This document shows, piece by piece, positions 45,488 to 54,645 of a DNA stretch of 54,925 nt; position 1 is the first letter of the stretch, and each line of letters starts with the position of its first letter. Origin of the DNA: an uncultured Alphaproteobacteria bacterium (GTDB taxonomy: Bacteria; Pseudomonadota; Alphaproteobacteria; RF32; CAG-239). Where the stretch lies: assembly GCA_944393175.1 (NCBI GenBank), contig CALXZH010000027.1, positions 1-54,925 on the forward strand, read 5' to 3'. The notes under the pieces were generated by a model. The model saw only the letters and a list, made by a program, of their open reading frames with translations. It was not told the DNA's origin and did not search any database. The translations under genes and the position numbers were made by a program.

Positions 45488-45544
45488 CGAACCCGAGACC
45501 CTTTGATTAAAAGTCAAATGCTCTACCGACTGAGCTACGCACCC
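45469..45544 (-). tRNA. tRNA-Lys (anticodon TTT)
   Basis: A 76-base cloverleaf on the minus strand. The acceptor 5' strand GGGTGCG pairs with CGCGCTC (two G-U pairs), followed by discriminator A and encoded CCA. The D-arm contains AGCTCAGTCGGTAGAGC. The anticodon loop reads CTTTTAA, so the anticodon is TTT. The T-arm is CTCGGGTTCGAATCCCGA. It has its own promoter and terminator. Confidence 0.97.
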
Positions 45545-45574
45545 AATAATATGTTTTCTCAAACAACGAGGTGA

Positions 45575-45603
45575 TATATAAAAGATAAATGCTACTTAGT
45601 CAA
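45575..45603 (-). promoter_or_regulatory. Promoter of tRNA-Lys
   Basis: TTGACT, a 17-base spacer and TATATA on the minus strand, about 30 bases upstream of the tRNA 5' end. Confidence 0.6.
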
Positions 45604-45712
45604 CACAAAAAATCATTTTTTTGCAAAAAATTTATTTTGTAGTATATTTGTTAATAATTATATGTTATGTTGCTCTTAAATTTTGATGGTTCATTTTATA
45701 AGGAAACTTATT

Positions 45713-46021
45713 ATGGCAAGTAATAACGAACAAGAAGGCAGATATGATATTTTACAAAACGCTGCCGGCGAAATTTTGATTATTATCAACTATCATCCGG
45801 GCGGCCCCGAAAATCCTCGTTTTGTTTATGATGGTGGCTCAAGTGCACTTTTGTATCGTAGTAGAGAAAGTGCTATTATGCTGGATAATATTAATGAAAA
45901 AGCCAGAACACCTCTTAAATCAGTTGATGAATTGTTGATTGTCGAAATTGAAGATGATGATGTTGCCAGAGAATATAAAGTTCCTGTCAGACATATTCAG
46001 AGCTTGGATAAGTTTTTATAA
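45713..46021 (+). CDS. Hypothetical small acidic protein
   Basis: A 102-residue protein, mixed alpha/beta, without signal peptide or membrane segment. It reads DILQNAAGEILIIINYHPGG near the start and VDELLIVEIEDDDVAREYKV near the end. No family is recognised. The ATG at 45713 is preferred because AAGGA lies 8 bases upstream; an ATG 30 bases earlier has none. A good terminator follows, so it is a self-contained gene. Confidence 0.7.
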   Translation: MASNNEQEGRYDILQNAAGEILIIINYHPGGPENPRFVYDGGSSALLYRSRESAIMLDNINEKARTPLKSVDELLIVEIEDDDVAREYKVPVRHIQSLDKFL

Positions 46022-46036
46022 TTTATCTTATTTTCT

Positions 46037-46074
46037 AAAAAACTCCCAATTCTTCCGAATCGGGAGTTTTTTTT
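46037..46074. terminator. Bidirectional terminator between the 102-residue gene and the glycan cluster
   Basis: A two-part stem (AACTCCC/GGGAGTT plus ATTC/GAAT) with a TTCC loop, flanked by A- and T-runs. It can also end the glycan transcript arriving on the minus strand. Confidence 0.8.
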
Positions 46075-46092
46075 GATGATTAATGAATAAGC

Positions 46093-46533
46093 TTAGCTAC
46101 TTGACTTTATATTACTTATACGTACTTGGCTTTTATCCTTAAATGCAAAGTATTTAAATAAGATATAGCTCATTATCATAGTTACTAATATTGATAACGC
46201 TTGTCCTATGTAAACATTCAGATGTAATAATTTTACTACTACTTCTAATGCTCCGGCATTTATTACATAGCCGATGCTCCAAGTCAGCAAGCATTTGCTA
46301 TATTCCTTAATCCAGTTTCCTTTCGTTTGAAAAACGAATATTTTTTGTGTGGAAAAAGATATAAAAGATGACAATATCCATGATAAAACCAAGCTTTGCT
46401 GATATTTGCTTTCTCCTATTAAGAATATCAGTCCGGCAAATATGGTATAAGATATAACTGTATTAAACCCACCCACCAGCAAAAAGCGGAGCTTTTCAGG
46501 TAACTTAAACCATATTTTCAAAAGAAATTGCAT
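46093..46533 (-). CDS. GtrA-family membrane protein
   Basis: A 146-residue, four-helix protein of the GtrA/DPMS_C type. It begins with LPEKLRFLLVGGFNTVISYT, the family hallmark (FLxVGGxNTxxxY), and continues with helices near 48-66, 83-103 and 108-128. GtrA proteins are thought to move polyprenyl-linked sugars across the inner membrane. It is the last gene of the glycan cluster, one base after the radical SAM gene. No gtrB-like polyprenyl glycosyltransferase is next to it. Confidence 0.9.
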   Translation of the reverse strand: MQFLLKIWFKLPEKLRFLLVGGFNTVISYTIFAGLIFLIGESKYQQSLVLSWILSSFISFSTQKIFVFQTKGNWIKEYSKCLLTWSIGYVINAGALEVVVKLLHLNVYIGQALSILVTMIMSYILFKYFAFKDKSQVRISNIKSSS

Positions 46534-46534
46534 C

Positions 46535-47611
46535 TTATAATTTAATTTGTAATGCTGGTATTGTTATATCATGTTCATTTATAATGTTACAATACCCACA
46601 TGCTGAAAAACATTTTCTATTGTAAAATTTAATCAACATTTTTCTTAGCTTCTTTCCCTTGAAGTGGCGAACATCCACATAATCTTTATTTTTAAATGTA
46701 AAGAAATTTCTTACATACATAGTACTAGCTCTTGGACAAATATGAATTTTCCCTTCGACTATAGAGGCACATGGATATAAGCATTGCAAGAAAATTTTTC
46801 TACATTCTTCTTCTGTTCTCTGAAAATCTTTTGCTGGAGTTGATTTTAACCACATTAAATCTTGATTAAATAAGTATTTCAAATTATTTTCTTTAATCTG
46901 ATTTAATATATAGTCATCTTTTATAATTCCCTTTAGCTCTGGATTTTTTGAGTAATTTGATAAAAGTATCCAAACTTTTTCCCTATATTTTTTTGCTACA
47001 TCTATCAAATTTTGCGGTAAAGGTATTGTACCATTAGTCACAATGTAAATTTTACTAATTTTCGGTTGTTGTGCGGCATATAGGCACATTTTATCTAAAT
47101 CTTTTACTAATAAAGGTTCTCCTCCCAGTAAGCATAAGCTATCCAGTTTTACTATATTTTGCAGTATATTCCCTAAATCTTGCTGAAATTCTGCAAGAGA
47201 ATAGGTTTGATGTTTATCCTTTTCAATTGATGGAATATGGTTAATACAGTATTGACACCTGAGGGTACAACGCGTTGTTAATACAAATTCAAGATGTGGA
47301 ATATATATTTTTTTAAATAATATATACTGTAACTTTAGTTTCAGTTCAAGCCAAGTACGAGCCAGTTCTTCTTTTTGTGTCAGCGTTTTATTATGAAATC
47401 GATGCATTCCAAAAAAATTATTATTTACATATAATTCTATATTTCTTTTTAGGAACACCTCTGGAATGCGTACATTTAACCTTTGAGAAATTGATTGCAG
47501 CCTCTCATTTAAATGTTTTAAATTAATTTTGATTTGTACCCCACATATTTTATAAGCGACGATGTCTCCTTTTTTGGTTTTTACAATCTGATACGTTTGC
47601 AGCCATTTCAT
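46535..47611 (-). CDS. Radical SAM protein with SPASM-like C-terminus in a glycan cluster
   Basis: A 358-residue protein. Residues 1-105 are an unfamiliar basic N-terminal region. The radical SAM core begins at LEFVLTTRCTLRCQYC (CxxxCxxC, three ligands of the 4Fe-4S cluster), followed by CLLGGEPLL and IYIVTNGT. The C-terminal third has further Cys residues (CRKIFLQCLYPC, IHICPRAS, CFSACGYCN), suggesting a SPASM-type auxiliary cluster. Related enzymes modify peptides or sugars, or act in glycan modification. Substrate cannot be inferred. Base composition is noticeably more AT-rich than gmd/fcl upstream. It lies 20 bases after the GT8-GT9-like gene. Confidence 0.85.
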   Translation of the reverse strand: MKWLQTYQIVKTKKGDIVAYKICGVQIKINLKHLNERLQSISQRLNVRIPEVFLKRNIELYVNNNFFGMHRFHNKTLTQKEELARTWLELKLKLQYILFKKIYIPHLEFVLTTRCTLRCQYCINHIPSIEKDKHQTYSLAEFQQDLGNILQNIVKLDSLCLLGGEPLLVKDLDKMCLYAAQQPKISKIYIVTNGTIPLPQNLIDVAKKYREKVWILLSNYSKNPELKGIIKDDYILNQIKENNLKYLFNQDLMWLKSTPAKDFQRTEEECRKIFLQCLYPCASIVEGKIHICPRASTMYVRNFFTFKNKDYVDVRHFKGKKLRKMLIKFYNRKCFSACGYCNIINEHDITIPALQIKL

Positions 47612-47631
47612 CTTATATCCTACCTTTTTTT

Positions 47632-49602
47632 CTACCTTTTTATTTTTAAAACAGGAATCACACCAAATAAGTAGTGTTTCTCTTTATTTAGCCCCTTTGT
47701 TACAGACTTCCAAATTAGCACTGATCCCAAAAAATAATATTTTATTTTATTAGGCCAAATTTTTTTCTTAAGTATAGGTATTAAGCCAAATAAATAATAT
47801 TTATGAGTTGCTTGTGGTATTTTCTTGTATTTCGGCAACCACTTTCGATTTATATTTTTTAATAAGTCGACACCTTGCCAAATTAAAGACTTTTTTTGGG
47901 ATGAGGTTAGTAAATACTCGTGTACTGGCGATGGAAGTTTAAATAAATTATTTAGGGAATAATACGCCATATCTCCCATTTCTGGAGTATAAAACACGTA
48001 CAAATTTTTTCCTTTTGCAGCAATAACATCACAAAATCCACTTCTTAAAGAGAAAACCGAATGGCAATGCATCGCGAGAGCAATTACTTCTTCCAAACTC
48101 ATTTGTAGGTAATGGGTACCCTTGATACAATTTTCAGGTTTTATAACATTTGAAATTATTTCAAATCCCTGCGACTTTATTTCTTGCGCTAAGGTTTCCC
48201 ATATTCTTTCATCTAGCATTTTAAAACTTTGTGCTTCCGGAGCAAAGAGTACTATTTTATCAAGAGGAGCGATCCTTGATACTTTTTTCAATAAACTTTC
48301 TGAAATATCCGGATAGTTTTCTCTTCGTTTTAATTGTGTTGTACTGAGGCCTAGAGATTGACTCCAACCATTTGCAAAATTGCAAAAGATAAACGATGAT
48401 CCTAGTTTCTTATTTCCAAAAGGCCAAACTATAAAAGGTAATGTTTTTACAGGTACACATGGTACATAATATGCAAATAATTCTTCCTCTATTTTATCTA
48501 TTTGTATGGGAGACAATTCTTTTAGTGGTAATTTATCCTTAATGAATTGTCTCATATTTACTACTGTATAATTGTCTATTTTAAACAACTTCATAACAAT
48601 TTCTGTTGCTGGAGAGATAATAAAATGAACTTTACTTTTATATTTCTTTTCAAATTCATCAATCAAAGAAACTATAATAAAATTATCTCCCAAATGTCTA
48701 TGTAGTATGATATTATATTCTCCCACATGAGAATATCTTAAAAATTGCTGATAAAAACTTTCAATATTATATGGAGCAGCATCTAAAGCCTTTTCGATTC
48801 CATTCATTCGACGAATGACATCATAGTACTTTCTATATAAATTTTTTACGAAATGTCTGCAATCATTATTCCAAGGTTTTTCAAAAATATAGTGAATTAT
48901 TATTGGATTCTTTAACGCTTCTAAATACGACTCTTCTTCTGCATATTCTATCTCATGATATGCATGCCATTGTAAATTATATTTATAATCAAATATTTTG
49001 ATTTGATTATCTAAAACTGTATTTAAAATATCCTGATCTGGAAAATCAAAAATTTCTTTATTTTCTATAAAGCTCTCATATAACTTACGCTCTATATTAC
49101 GTTTTCTCCATTTGTCCAAATCAATTAACAGAACACCTGAATTACAATATGGTCTTGTTTTGTGAGGAAATCTTGCTCCTTGTTTTTTGTACCACATGTC
49201 AGGAATCATTCCCAAACTGTTTTCACCTAAGTCAGAATAAAAAAATGATGCTAGAGAAGAATTTACTATGGTATCACAATCTAAATAAATAACTTTGGAT
49301 ACATGGGGTAAAAGTGATGGTAATTTTAAACGATAGGCATAAGCTTGCCCCCATCTTTCATTTTGGTACTCTTCAAAATCTGAAGGATTAATAGCTACAA
49401 GCGTAACTGATACATTATAATGAGCAGCCATTGCATAAAATAGACTTTGATTTTCAGGGGTTAAACCTCCTGATAGTATGTAAAAATTTAATTTTTCATC
49501 TTTTTGCTTATTATCAATAATTGAAAGCATAGAAACTAAACTATGTACTACATAATTATTATCTGGAGATAATACTATGTTTATCTCTTTATGATTCTGC
49601 AT
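47632..49602 (-). CDS. Two-domain glycosyltransferase: GT8 (LgtC-like) plus GT9-like domain
   Basis: A 656-residue protein. Residues 8-275 are GT8: IVLSPDNNYVVHSLVSMLS, the DxD motif YLDCDTIV, CNSGVLLIDLDKWR, and DQDILN, with IIHYIFEKPWN in place of the usual H-x-x-G-x-x-KPW. Residues 295-600 look like a GT-B fold related to heptosyltransferases (ILHRHLGDNFIIVSLIDEF; VFSLRSGFCDVIAAKGK). The last 60 residues hold three copies of a short motif, YYLFGLIPILK, YYFLGSVLIWK and HYLFGVIPVLK. The start overlaps the acyltransferase stop by 14 bases. It probably adds two sugars or couples two steps. Confidence 0.85.
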   Translation of the reverse strand: MQNHKEINIVLSPDNNYVVHSLVSMLSIIDNKQKDEKLNFYILSGGLTPENQSLFYAMAAHYNVSVTLVAINPSDFEEYQNERWGQAYAYRLKLPSLLPHVSKVIYLDCDTIVNSSLASFFYSDLGENSLGMIPDMWYKKQGARFPHKTRPYCNSGVLLIDLDKWRKRNIERKLYESFIENKEIFDFPDQDILNTVLDNQIKIFDYKYNLQWHAYHEIEYAEEESYLEALKNPIIIHYIFEKPWNNDCRHFVKNLYRKYYDVIRRMNGIEKALDAAPYNIESFYQQFLRYSHVGEYNIILHRHLGDNFIIVSLIDEFEKKYKSKVHFIISPATEIVMKLFKIDNYTVVNMRQFIKDKLPLKELSPIQIDKIEEELFAYYVPCVPVKTLPFIVWPFGNKKLGSSFIFCNFANGWSQSLGLSTTQLKRRENYPDISESLLKKVSRIAPLDKIVLFAPEAQSFKMLDERIWETLAQEIKSQGFEIISNVIKPENCIKGTHYLQMSLEEVIALAMHCHSVFSLRSGFCDVIAAKGKNLYVFYTPEMGDMAYYSLNNLFKLPSPVHEYLLTSSQKKSLIWQGVDLLKNINRKWLPKYKKIPQATHKYYLFGLIPILKKKIWPNKIKYYFLGSVLIWKSVTKGLNKEKHYLFGVIPVLKIKR

Positions 49603-50278
49603 TTTTACCTCCGTTTTTTTGTAATTCAGATTTTTTATATAAATATGGAGATTCCCTCGTCCAATTAATGCCTCTTTTGATAACTTTAGCCGGATTTCCG
49701 ACTACAATTGCATTATTTTCCGGTATGTTGTTGCAGACAATACTACTGGCTCCAATTACACAGTTGTTTCCTATACTGCCTTTCTTTAAAAATTTACATC
49801 CTTGTCCTATCCAACAATGATTTCCTATTTTAACTGTATAGTTTGTACCATTTAAAAGTAGCCCTGTTGTAGAATCATATATTGCATGTCCGTCTGATGC
49901 CCAAATTCGTATTTCATCAGAGAACATACAATCTTCCCCTATTTCGCATCCATTTTCATCATTTAAATGTATTGCGCATCCATATATTGAAGTATTATTT
50001 CCTATTTTTAGGATTTGACCATTTCCGTGAGACACTCGCACACTAAAGTTATGAATTGCTAAACTTTCTCCTATTTCTATATAAGCGTTATCATTTTCTA
50101 TTAAAATAATACTATTAATGAAATGAGCTTTGTCATTAATTATAATAGTATTATTTTTACCGTAAACTTTAATTTCTAGCCCTAAAATTTTTTTCTTTAG
50201 TTTTTTTAATTTTCCATTTTTTACTATGAATAATTTATTATTTTCTTGAATATCATAACTTTTTTTTAACCAAGACAT
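49589..50278 (-). CDS. Hexapeptide-repeat acyltransferase
   Basis: A 229-residue left-handed beta-helix protein. Imperfect hexapeptide turns run from about 45 to 185: IEIGESLAIHNF, LKIGNNTSIYG, CEIGEDCMFSD, VKIGNHCWIGQGC, and IGNNCVIGASSIVCNN, ending PENNAIVVGNPAKVIKRG, which is typical of O-acetyltransferases such as the WbbJ/NodL group. The catalytic His may be His128 in ASDGHAIYD. It probably acetylates a glycan sugar. The N-terminal part before the repeats is Lys-rich. AGAGAG precedes the ATG. Confidence 0.9.
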   Translation of the reverse strand: MSWLKKSYDIQENNKLFIVKNGKLKKLKKKILGLEIKVYGKNNTIIINDKAHFINSIILIENDNAYIEIGESLAIHNFSVRVSHGNGQILKIGNNTSIYGCAIHLNDENGCEIGEDCMFSDEIRIWASDGHAIYDSTTGLLLNGTNYTVKIGNHCWIGQGCKFLKKGSIGNNCVIGASSIVCNNIPENNAIVVGNPAKVIKRGINWTRESPYLYKKSELQKNGGKNAES

Positions 50279-50288
50279 TATTTTCTCT

Positions 50289-51521
50289 CTACTTAGTACA
50301 TATCTCTTTTACAAATTTAATAGCTTCAAACATTGAAACATCGGCGTTCTGATATTCATGCTGTCCCCAACGTCCAATCCCATATAAATGTTTGGTTTTA
50401 TAGTAATCCAAAATATTCTTAATGGCTTGAGTGTGTCCAATTACCGGAATTGGGTATGCTGCCTGTGTTTCATAATGATAAATTTCTTTACCTCCAATGC
50501 AATTTTCTTCACCTTTATATCTTTTGACATTGGTTTCTACATACAAACCATTCGGTTTGCTGTCTGCCGCAAAATTATGAATATAAAATTCGCGATGATA
50601 ATTGCGGTCAATATCCGGAACATAGCGCCAATGCCAATCAACGTCATAATCTTTTTCATACAATGATACAACTATGCGATTGTATTTGATTTTGGCAAAA
50701 TCTTCCTCTAGTTGAGTAGGCTTACCTAATGCCTCATACAAATCATTCCAAGGAGATGTATTAATGACATTTTTTGCTTGGTATTTATCATTAACAAGCC
50801 AAGTACCATCTGCTTGTAAGGTAAGTTTGGTAACTGGCGTATTTAGTACTACATTAGCTTTTTCATCTGCATACAAGGCGTCAAAGATACGTTGGAAGCC
50901 ACCTTTCTTTGGATAATAAAAATTAATGTGTGCAGGGAATTTACTTTTATCTTGTTTGTGTTCCAAACAATATTGCAATACTTCTTCTACATTAACACGA
51001 GGAATTTTATATAACCAATCAACATCCATTTCTGATGGAGCAACTCCCCATAACTTACTATTGTACGGAATCATATAATTATCGCAGATTTTATCCCCTA
51101 GTTTCCAACGAATCCACTCTTCATAATTCTTTGGTTCCGGTTTCCCTAAAGACTCCCCATTACGAACGACCGAAATAATATAATCAATTTGTTCTTTCAG
51201 AGGTAATTGCCATAAATTTGATTCAACCGGATAATCTATTGTAGTATCTCCCATTTTTAATTTAGAGACACGTGGAATAAAATTAAATTCACTTTCTGGA
51301 ATATATTTAAAAACATAATCAAAAATTTCTTGATGTTTAGTATGAAAAAAATGCCCCCCCCCAATATCTATTTGGTGTCCATTGATATTTTTTGTGGTAC
51401 AAAGTCCGCCTGCTTCCTTTTGCGCCTCTAAGACAATGACGTTATTTATTCCCTTCTCTTTTAATTTTTTGCAAAGGGTAATACCTGTTACTCCGGCGCC
51501 TATTATTAAATAATCATACAT
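50289..51521 (-). CDS. UDP-galactopyranose-mutase-like FAD protein
   Basis: A 410-residue flavoprotein. The FAD Rossmann motif is YDYLIIGAGVTGITLCKKL, with EAQKEAGGLCTT next. GGGHFFHTKHQEIFDYV, NSKLWGVAPSEM and a C-terminal GRWGQHEYQNADVSMF follow, a pattern of the UDP-galactopyranose mutase/protoporphyrinogen-oxidase-like amine-oxidase group common in polysaccharide loci. The true Glf active-site surroundings cannot be confirmed, so glf is not assigned. It might supply a furanose sugar to the glycan. AGAGG precedes the ATG; 4 bases separate it from fcl. Confidence 0.8.
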   Translation of the reverse strand: MYDYLIIGAGVTGITLCKKLKEKGINNVIVLEAQKEAGGLCTTKNINGHQIDIGGGHFFHTKHQEIFDYVFKYIPESEFNFIPRVSKLKMGDTTIDYPVESNLWQLPLKEQIDYIISVVRNGESLGKPEPKNYEEWIRWKLGDKICDNYMIPYNSKLWGVAPSEMDVDWLYKIPRVNVEEVLQYCLEHKQDKSKFPAHINFYYPKKGGFQRIFDALYADEKANVVLNTPVTKLTLQADGTWLVNDKYQAKNVINTSPWNDLYEALGKPTQLEEDFAKIKYNRIVVSLYEKDYDVDWHWRYVPDIDRNYHREFYIHNFAADSKPNGLYVETNVKRYKGEENCIGGKEIYHYETQAAYPIPVIGHTQAIKNILDYYKTKHLYGIGRWGQHEYQNADVSMFEAIKFVKEICTK

Positions 51522-51525
51522 TGCT

Positions 51526-52590
51526 TTACCTCTCTTCTGTTATATACCATTCATAAAATTGTTTGATGCCTTGTTTTAACGGAATTTTTGGTTGCCAGCC
51601 TAAGGATTTTATTCGGGTGGCATCCATTTGTTTGCGCGGCGTACCGTTGGGTTTGCTTCTATCATATTCAATTTTTCCTTCAAACCCTACTATCTCCTTG
51701 ACTATTGCAAACAAGTCTTTTAGCTGAATATCCGTACCGTCCGTAATATTAACGTGTTCCCCGATATCTTTATAATCCTTATTTTCCATCAGATATACGC
51801 AAGCATCAGCCAAGTCGTCAGAGCACATCATTTCACGATAAACCGAGCCATCACCCCATAAAACAACTTTATCCCTATAGGCACCGACCTGATTGAGGGC
51901 TTGTTCTAAGGATTGATTGTCATCATAATTGATCTTTTCATCCAATCCCCAACCAAGTTTATATTTTTGCAAATCTTTGCGTATTGCATCAAAGTTGTTT
52001 TCAGACAACAGTTTTGCCAAGTGAAAACGGCGCAATATCATCGGCAATAAGTGTGCCGTTTCCATATTAAAGTTATCTCCTATTCCGTACTGATTAGTCG
52101 GCATTACGGAAATGTAGTTCGTGCCATACTGCTGATTGTAGTAACGGCAAAGTTTGATAGCGGCAATTTTGGCCAAGGCATAGGCTTCGTTTGTTTTTTC
52201 CAATTCAGAAGTCAGTAAATATTCTTCTTTCATCGGTTGCGGCGCCATACGTGGATATATGCATGAAGACCCTAAATTCAACAGCTTCTTTACGCCATGC
52301 TTATAAGAACTATTAATTACATTGGTGGAAATCATCAAATTTTTATATATAAACTCTGCCGGATAGGTTTGATTGGCCATGATGCCTCCGACTTTGGCTG
52401 CTGCCAAAAATACATAGTCCGGCTTTTCTTGCGCAAAAAATTCATCCGTTGCCGCTTGGTTGGTTAAATCCAAGTCCTTGGAGCTACGCGTGATTATATT
52501 CGTATAGCCATCTTTTTGAAGTTTTCTTATTATGGCCGAACCTACCAAACCGTGATGGCCGGCAACGTATATTTTGGCATTCTTTTCCAT
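51526..52590 (-). CDS. fcl: GDP-L-fucose synthase
   Basis: A 354-residue short-chain dehydrogenase/epimerase that turns GDP-4-keto-6-deoxymannose into GDP-L-fucose using NADPH. Motifs: GHHGLVGSAI (cofactor loop), AAAKVGGI, GSSCIYPRMA (catalytic Ser), EAYALAKIAA (Tyr-x-x-x-Lys), and SVMPTNQYGIGDNF. The start is placed at 52590, where AAGGAG lies 6 bases upstream; an ATG 45 bases earlier would overlap gmd. An insert of about 25 residues near 205-235 (DAIRKDLQKYKLGWGLDEKI) lies between conserved blocks and lengthens it over the usual 310-320. Ten bases after gmd. Confidence 0.95.
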   Translation of the reverse strand: MEKNAKIYVAGHHGLVGSAIIRKLQKDGYTNIITRSSKDLDLTNQAATDEFFAQEKPDYVFLAAAKVGGIMANQTYPAEFIYKNLMISTNVINSSYKHGVKKLLNLGSSCIYPRMAPQPMKEEYLLTSELEKTNEAYALAKIAAIKLCRYYNQQYGTNYISVMPTNQYGIGDNFNMETAHLLPMILRRFHLAKLLSENNFDAIRKDLQKYKLGWGLDEKINYDDNQSLEQALNQVGAYRDKVVLWGDGSVYREMMCSDDLADACVYLMENKDYKDIGEHVNITDGTDIQLKDLFAIVKEIVGFEGKIEYDRSKPNGTPRKQMDATRIKSLGWQPKIPLKQGIKQFYEWYITEER

Positions 52591-52600
52591 TTTTTTCTCC

Positions 52601-53668
52601 TTAAGCCTCACGCGGGGTAATGGTTTCATACCCATTATCGTTGAGCAATTTTTCTTTTTGGGCTAACTTATAGTCCTCAGCAACCATCTCTTTAACCAAT
52701 GCGGCCAAATCATAACTTGGTTTCCAGCCAAGTTTGGTTCTGGCTTTGGTAGAGTCTCCCAGCAATAATTCAACTTCTGCCGGGCGGAAAAATTTCGGAT
52801 TTACCTCAACCAAAACTTTACCTGTTTTCTTATCAACGCCTTTTTCATTGACTCCCTCACCTTGCCATTCAATATCTATGCCTAGTTCCTTAAATGTCAT
52901 AGTGCAGAAATCTCTGATAGAGGTCGTGGTTCCGGTTGCCAAAACAAAATCTTCCGGCTTGTCTTGTTGTAAAATCCGCCACATTCCTTCCACATAGTCT
53001 TTGGCGTGTCCCCAGTCGCGTTTGGCACTCAAATTGCCCAATTGCAATTTGTCTTGCATACCCAAAGCTATACGGCATGCGGCCATAGTGATTTTGCGAG
53101 TAACAAAAGTTTCGCCGCGTCTTGGACTCTCATGGTTAAACAAAATACCATTAGCGGCAAAAATGCCGAAACTTTCGCGATAGTTAACGCAAATCCAATA
53201 AGCATATAATTTAGCAACCGCATAAGGGGAACGAGGATAAAACGGAGTGGTTTCCTTTTGGATGGGTTCTTGGATGAGACCAAATAATTCAGAAGTTGAG
53301 GCTTGATAGAACTTGGTCTTTTTTTCTAAGCCACAAATTCTAATGGCTTCCAATAAGCGCAAAGTACCTAAAGCATCACTGTCTGCCGTATATTCCGGGC
53401 AATCCCATGAGACTTTGACGTGAGATTGGGCTGCCAAATTGTAAACCTCATCGGGCGCGATTTCTTTCATCAAACGAATCAGATTTGAGCTATCGGTCAA
53501 ATCCCCGTCATGCAAAATGACTTTTCCTGCCAGATGATCTATTCGGCCGGTATTAAACAATGATGAACGGCGTTTTAAGCCATGCACCTCATAGCCCTTA
53601 TCCAACAATAATTCTGCCAAATATGAGCCATCCTGTCCGGTAATTCCTGTTATCAGCGCTTTTTTCAT
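52601..53668 (-). CDS. gmd: GDP-mannose 4,6-dehydratase
   Basis: A 355-residue dehydratase making GDP-4-keto-6-deoxymannose from GDP-mannose, the first step to GDP-L-fucose. The NADP motif is [20 protein letters not shown], then [12 protein letters not shown]. The catalytic Thr/Glu lie in ASTSELFG, and the Tyr-x-x-x-Lys in [28 protein letters not shown] and [20 protein letters not shown] are strictly typical. Base composition is closer to the genome core than the genes downstream. Its start overlaps the GT2 stop by 4 bases. Confidence 0.97.
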   Translation of the reverse strand: MKKALITGITGQDGSYLAELLLDKGYEVHGLKRRSSLFNTGRIDHLAGKVILHDGDLTDSSNLIRLMKEIAPDEVYNLAAQSHVKVSWDCPEYTADSDALGTLRLLEAIRICGLEKKTKFYQASTSELFGLIQEPIQKETTPFYPRSPYAVAKLYAYWICVNYRESFGIFAANGILFNHESPRRGETFVTRKITMAACRIALGMQDKLQLGNLSAKRDWGHAKDYVEGMWRILQQDKPEDFVLATGTTTSIRDFCTMTFKELGIDIEWQGEGVNEKGVDKKTGKVLVEVNPKFFRPAEVELLLGDSTKARTKLGWKPSYDLAALVKEMVAEDYKLAQKEKLLNDNGYETITPREA

Positions 53669-54609
53669 TTTTTTTCCTCGTTTATTATATCTATACCTAA
53701 AGCTCGAAAAATGCGTTTGCCTTTACGGGTACGAATTTTTACAAACCAGTAACGTATGCGTTTTAGTCTTTCTTTGAACCAAAACAGTTGGTGTTTGATG
53801 ATTAAAATATAGCACGGCAATTGAACCTGCAGGGGTTGTTTGCGTACCAATTTGTATATTACATTATACGGTAATACTCCCAATTGCACATATTTTTTGC
53901 ATTGGTCTTGCGTTATGGGTATAAGTTTTTGCAGATTATCATATAAGACCAAGCAATCGTCTGCTGCCGTTGCTTTCATATTTATGGTTGATACTCCTCC
54001 TAGGCTGAAATTTACCAATGCCTTATTAACTTTACAAAACTTTGCTCCCTGCTGAAAGGCTCTGAATAGAATATCACGATCTGCCGCGATATGATACTTT
54101 AAGTTAAATCCGTGTAGTTCTTCCAGCAATTCTTTGCGACAAAAAACAGTTTGATGACAAAACGGCATTCGAAATAAAATTTCTGCTAAACTTCCCTCTT
54201 TGAAAACCTTTTCTTGTCCGTATATTTCATAGCAATCGGCAAAAGATATATCGCTGTGCGTTTTTTTTAATGCTTCTATAGAAAGGCTAATTGCATCATC
54301 GCATATAAAACAGTCATCAGAATTAAGAAAATTAATGTATTTTCCTTGGGCCTTGGCAATGCCATGGTTAAAAGCATCATACAATCCTTTATCGGCTTTT
54401 GAATAGATTTTTATCCAGCCTTTTTCTTCATAGGGACGTAATAATTCTAAGGTGCCGTCGGTTGAACCTCCGGCTATGACTAAATGTTCAAACGAACAAT
54501 TTTTTTGCATACGGACACTTTCCAAACAGCTTATTATTTGGTCTTGTCTGCCTGCTAACAATAAATTGTATGTAGCAGTAATTATGCTTATTTCAGCATT
54601 GTTTTTCAT
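53665..54609 (-). CDS. Family 2 glycosyltransferase
   Basis: A 314-residue GT-A enzyme of the WcaA/SpsA group. Motifs: [63 protein letters not shown] (the metal-binding Asp-Asp), and [10 protein letters not shown] basic, aromatic C-terminal stretch ([23 protein letters not shown]) could bind the membrane surface. The start at 54609 has GGGAT upstream; an ATG 24 bases earlier does not. It probably transfers a sugar during repeat-unit assembly; the donor is not predictable. Confidence 0.9.
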   Translation of the reverse strand: MKNNAEISIITATYNLLLAGRQDQIISCLESVRMQKNCSFEHLVIAGGSTDGTLELLRPYEEKGWIKIYSKADKGLYDAFNHGIAKAQGKYINFLNSDDCFICDDAISLSIEALKKTHSDISFADCYEIYGQEKVFKEGSLAEILFRMPFCHQTVFCRKELLEELHGFNLKYHIAADRDILFRAFQQGAKFCKVNKALVNFSLGGVSTINMKATAADDCLVLYDNLQKLIPITQDQCKKYVQLGVLPYNVIYKLVRKQPLQVQLPCYILIIKHQLFWFKERLKRIRYWFVKIRTRKGKRIFRALGIDIINEEKK

Positions 54610-54645
54610 TTTATCCCTTCGCGCTCCGTTCAAAGAGCTTCTTGG

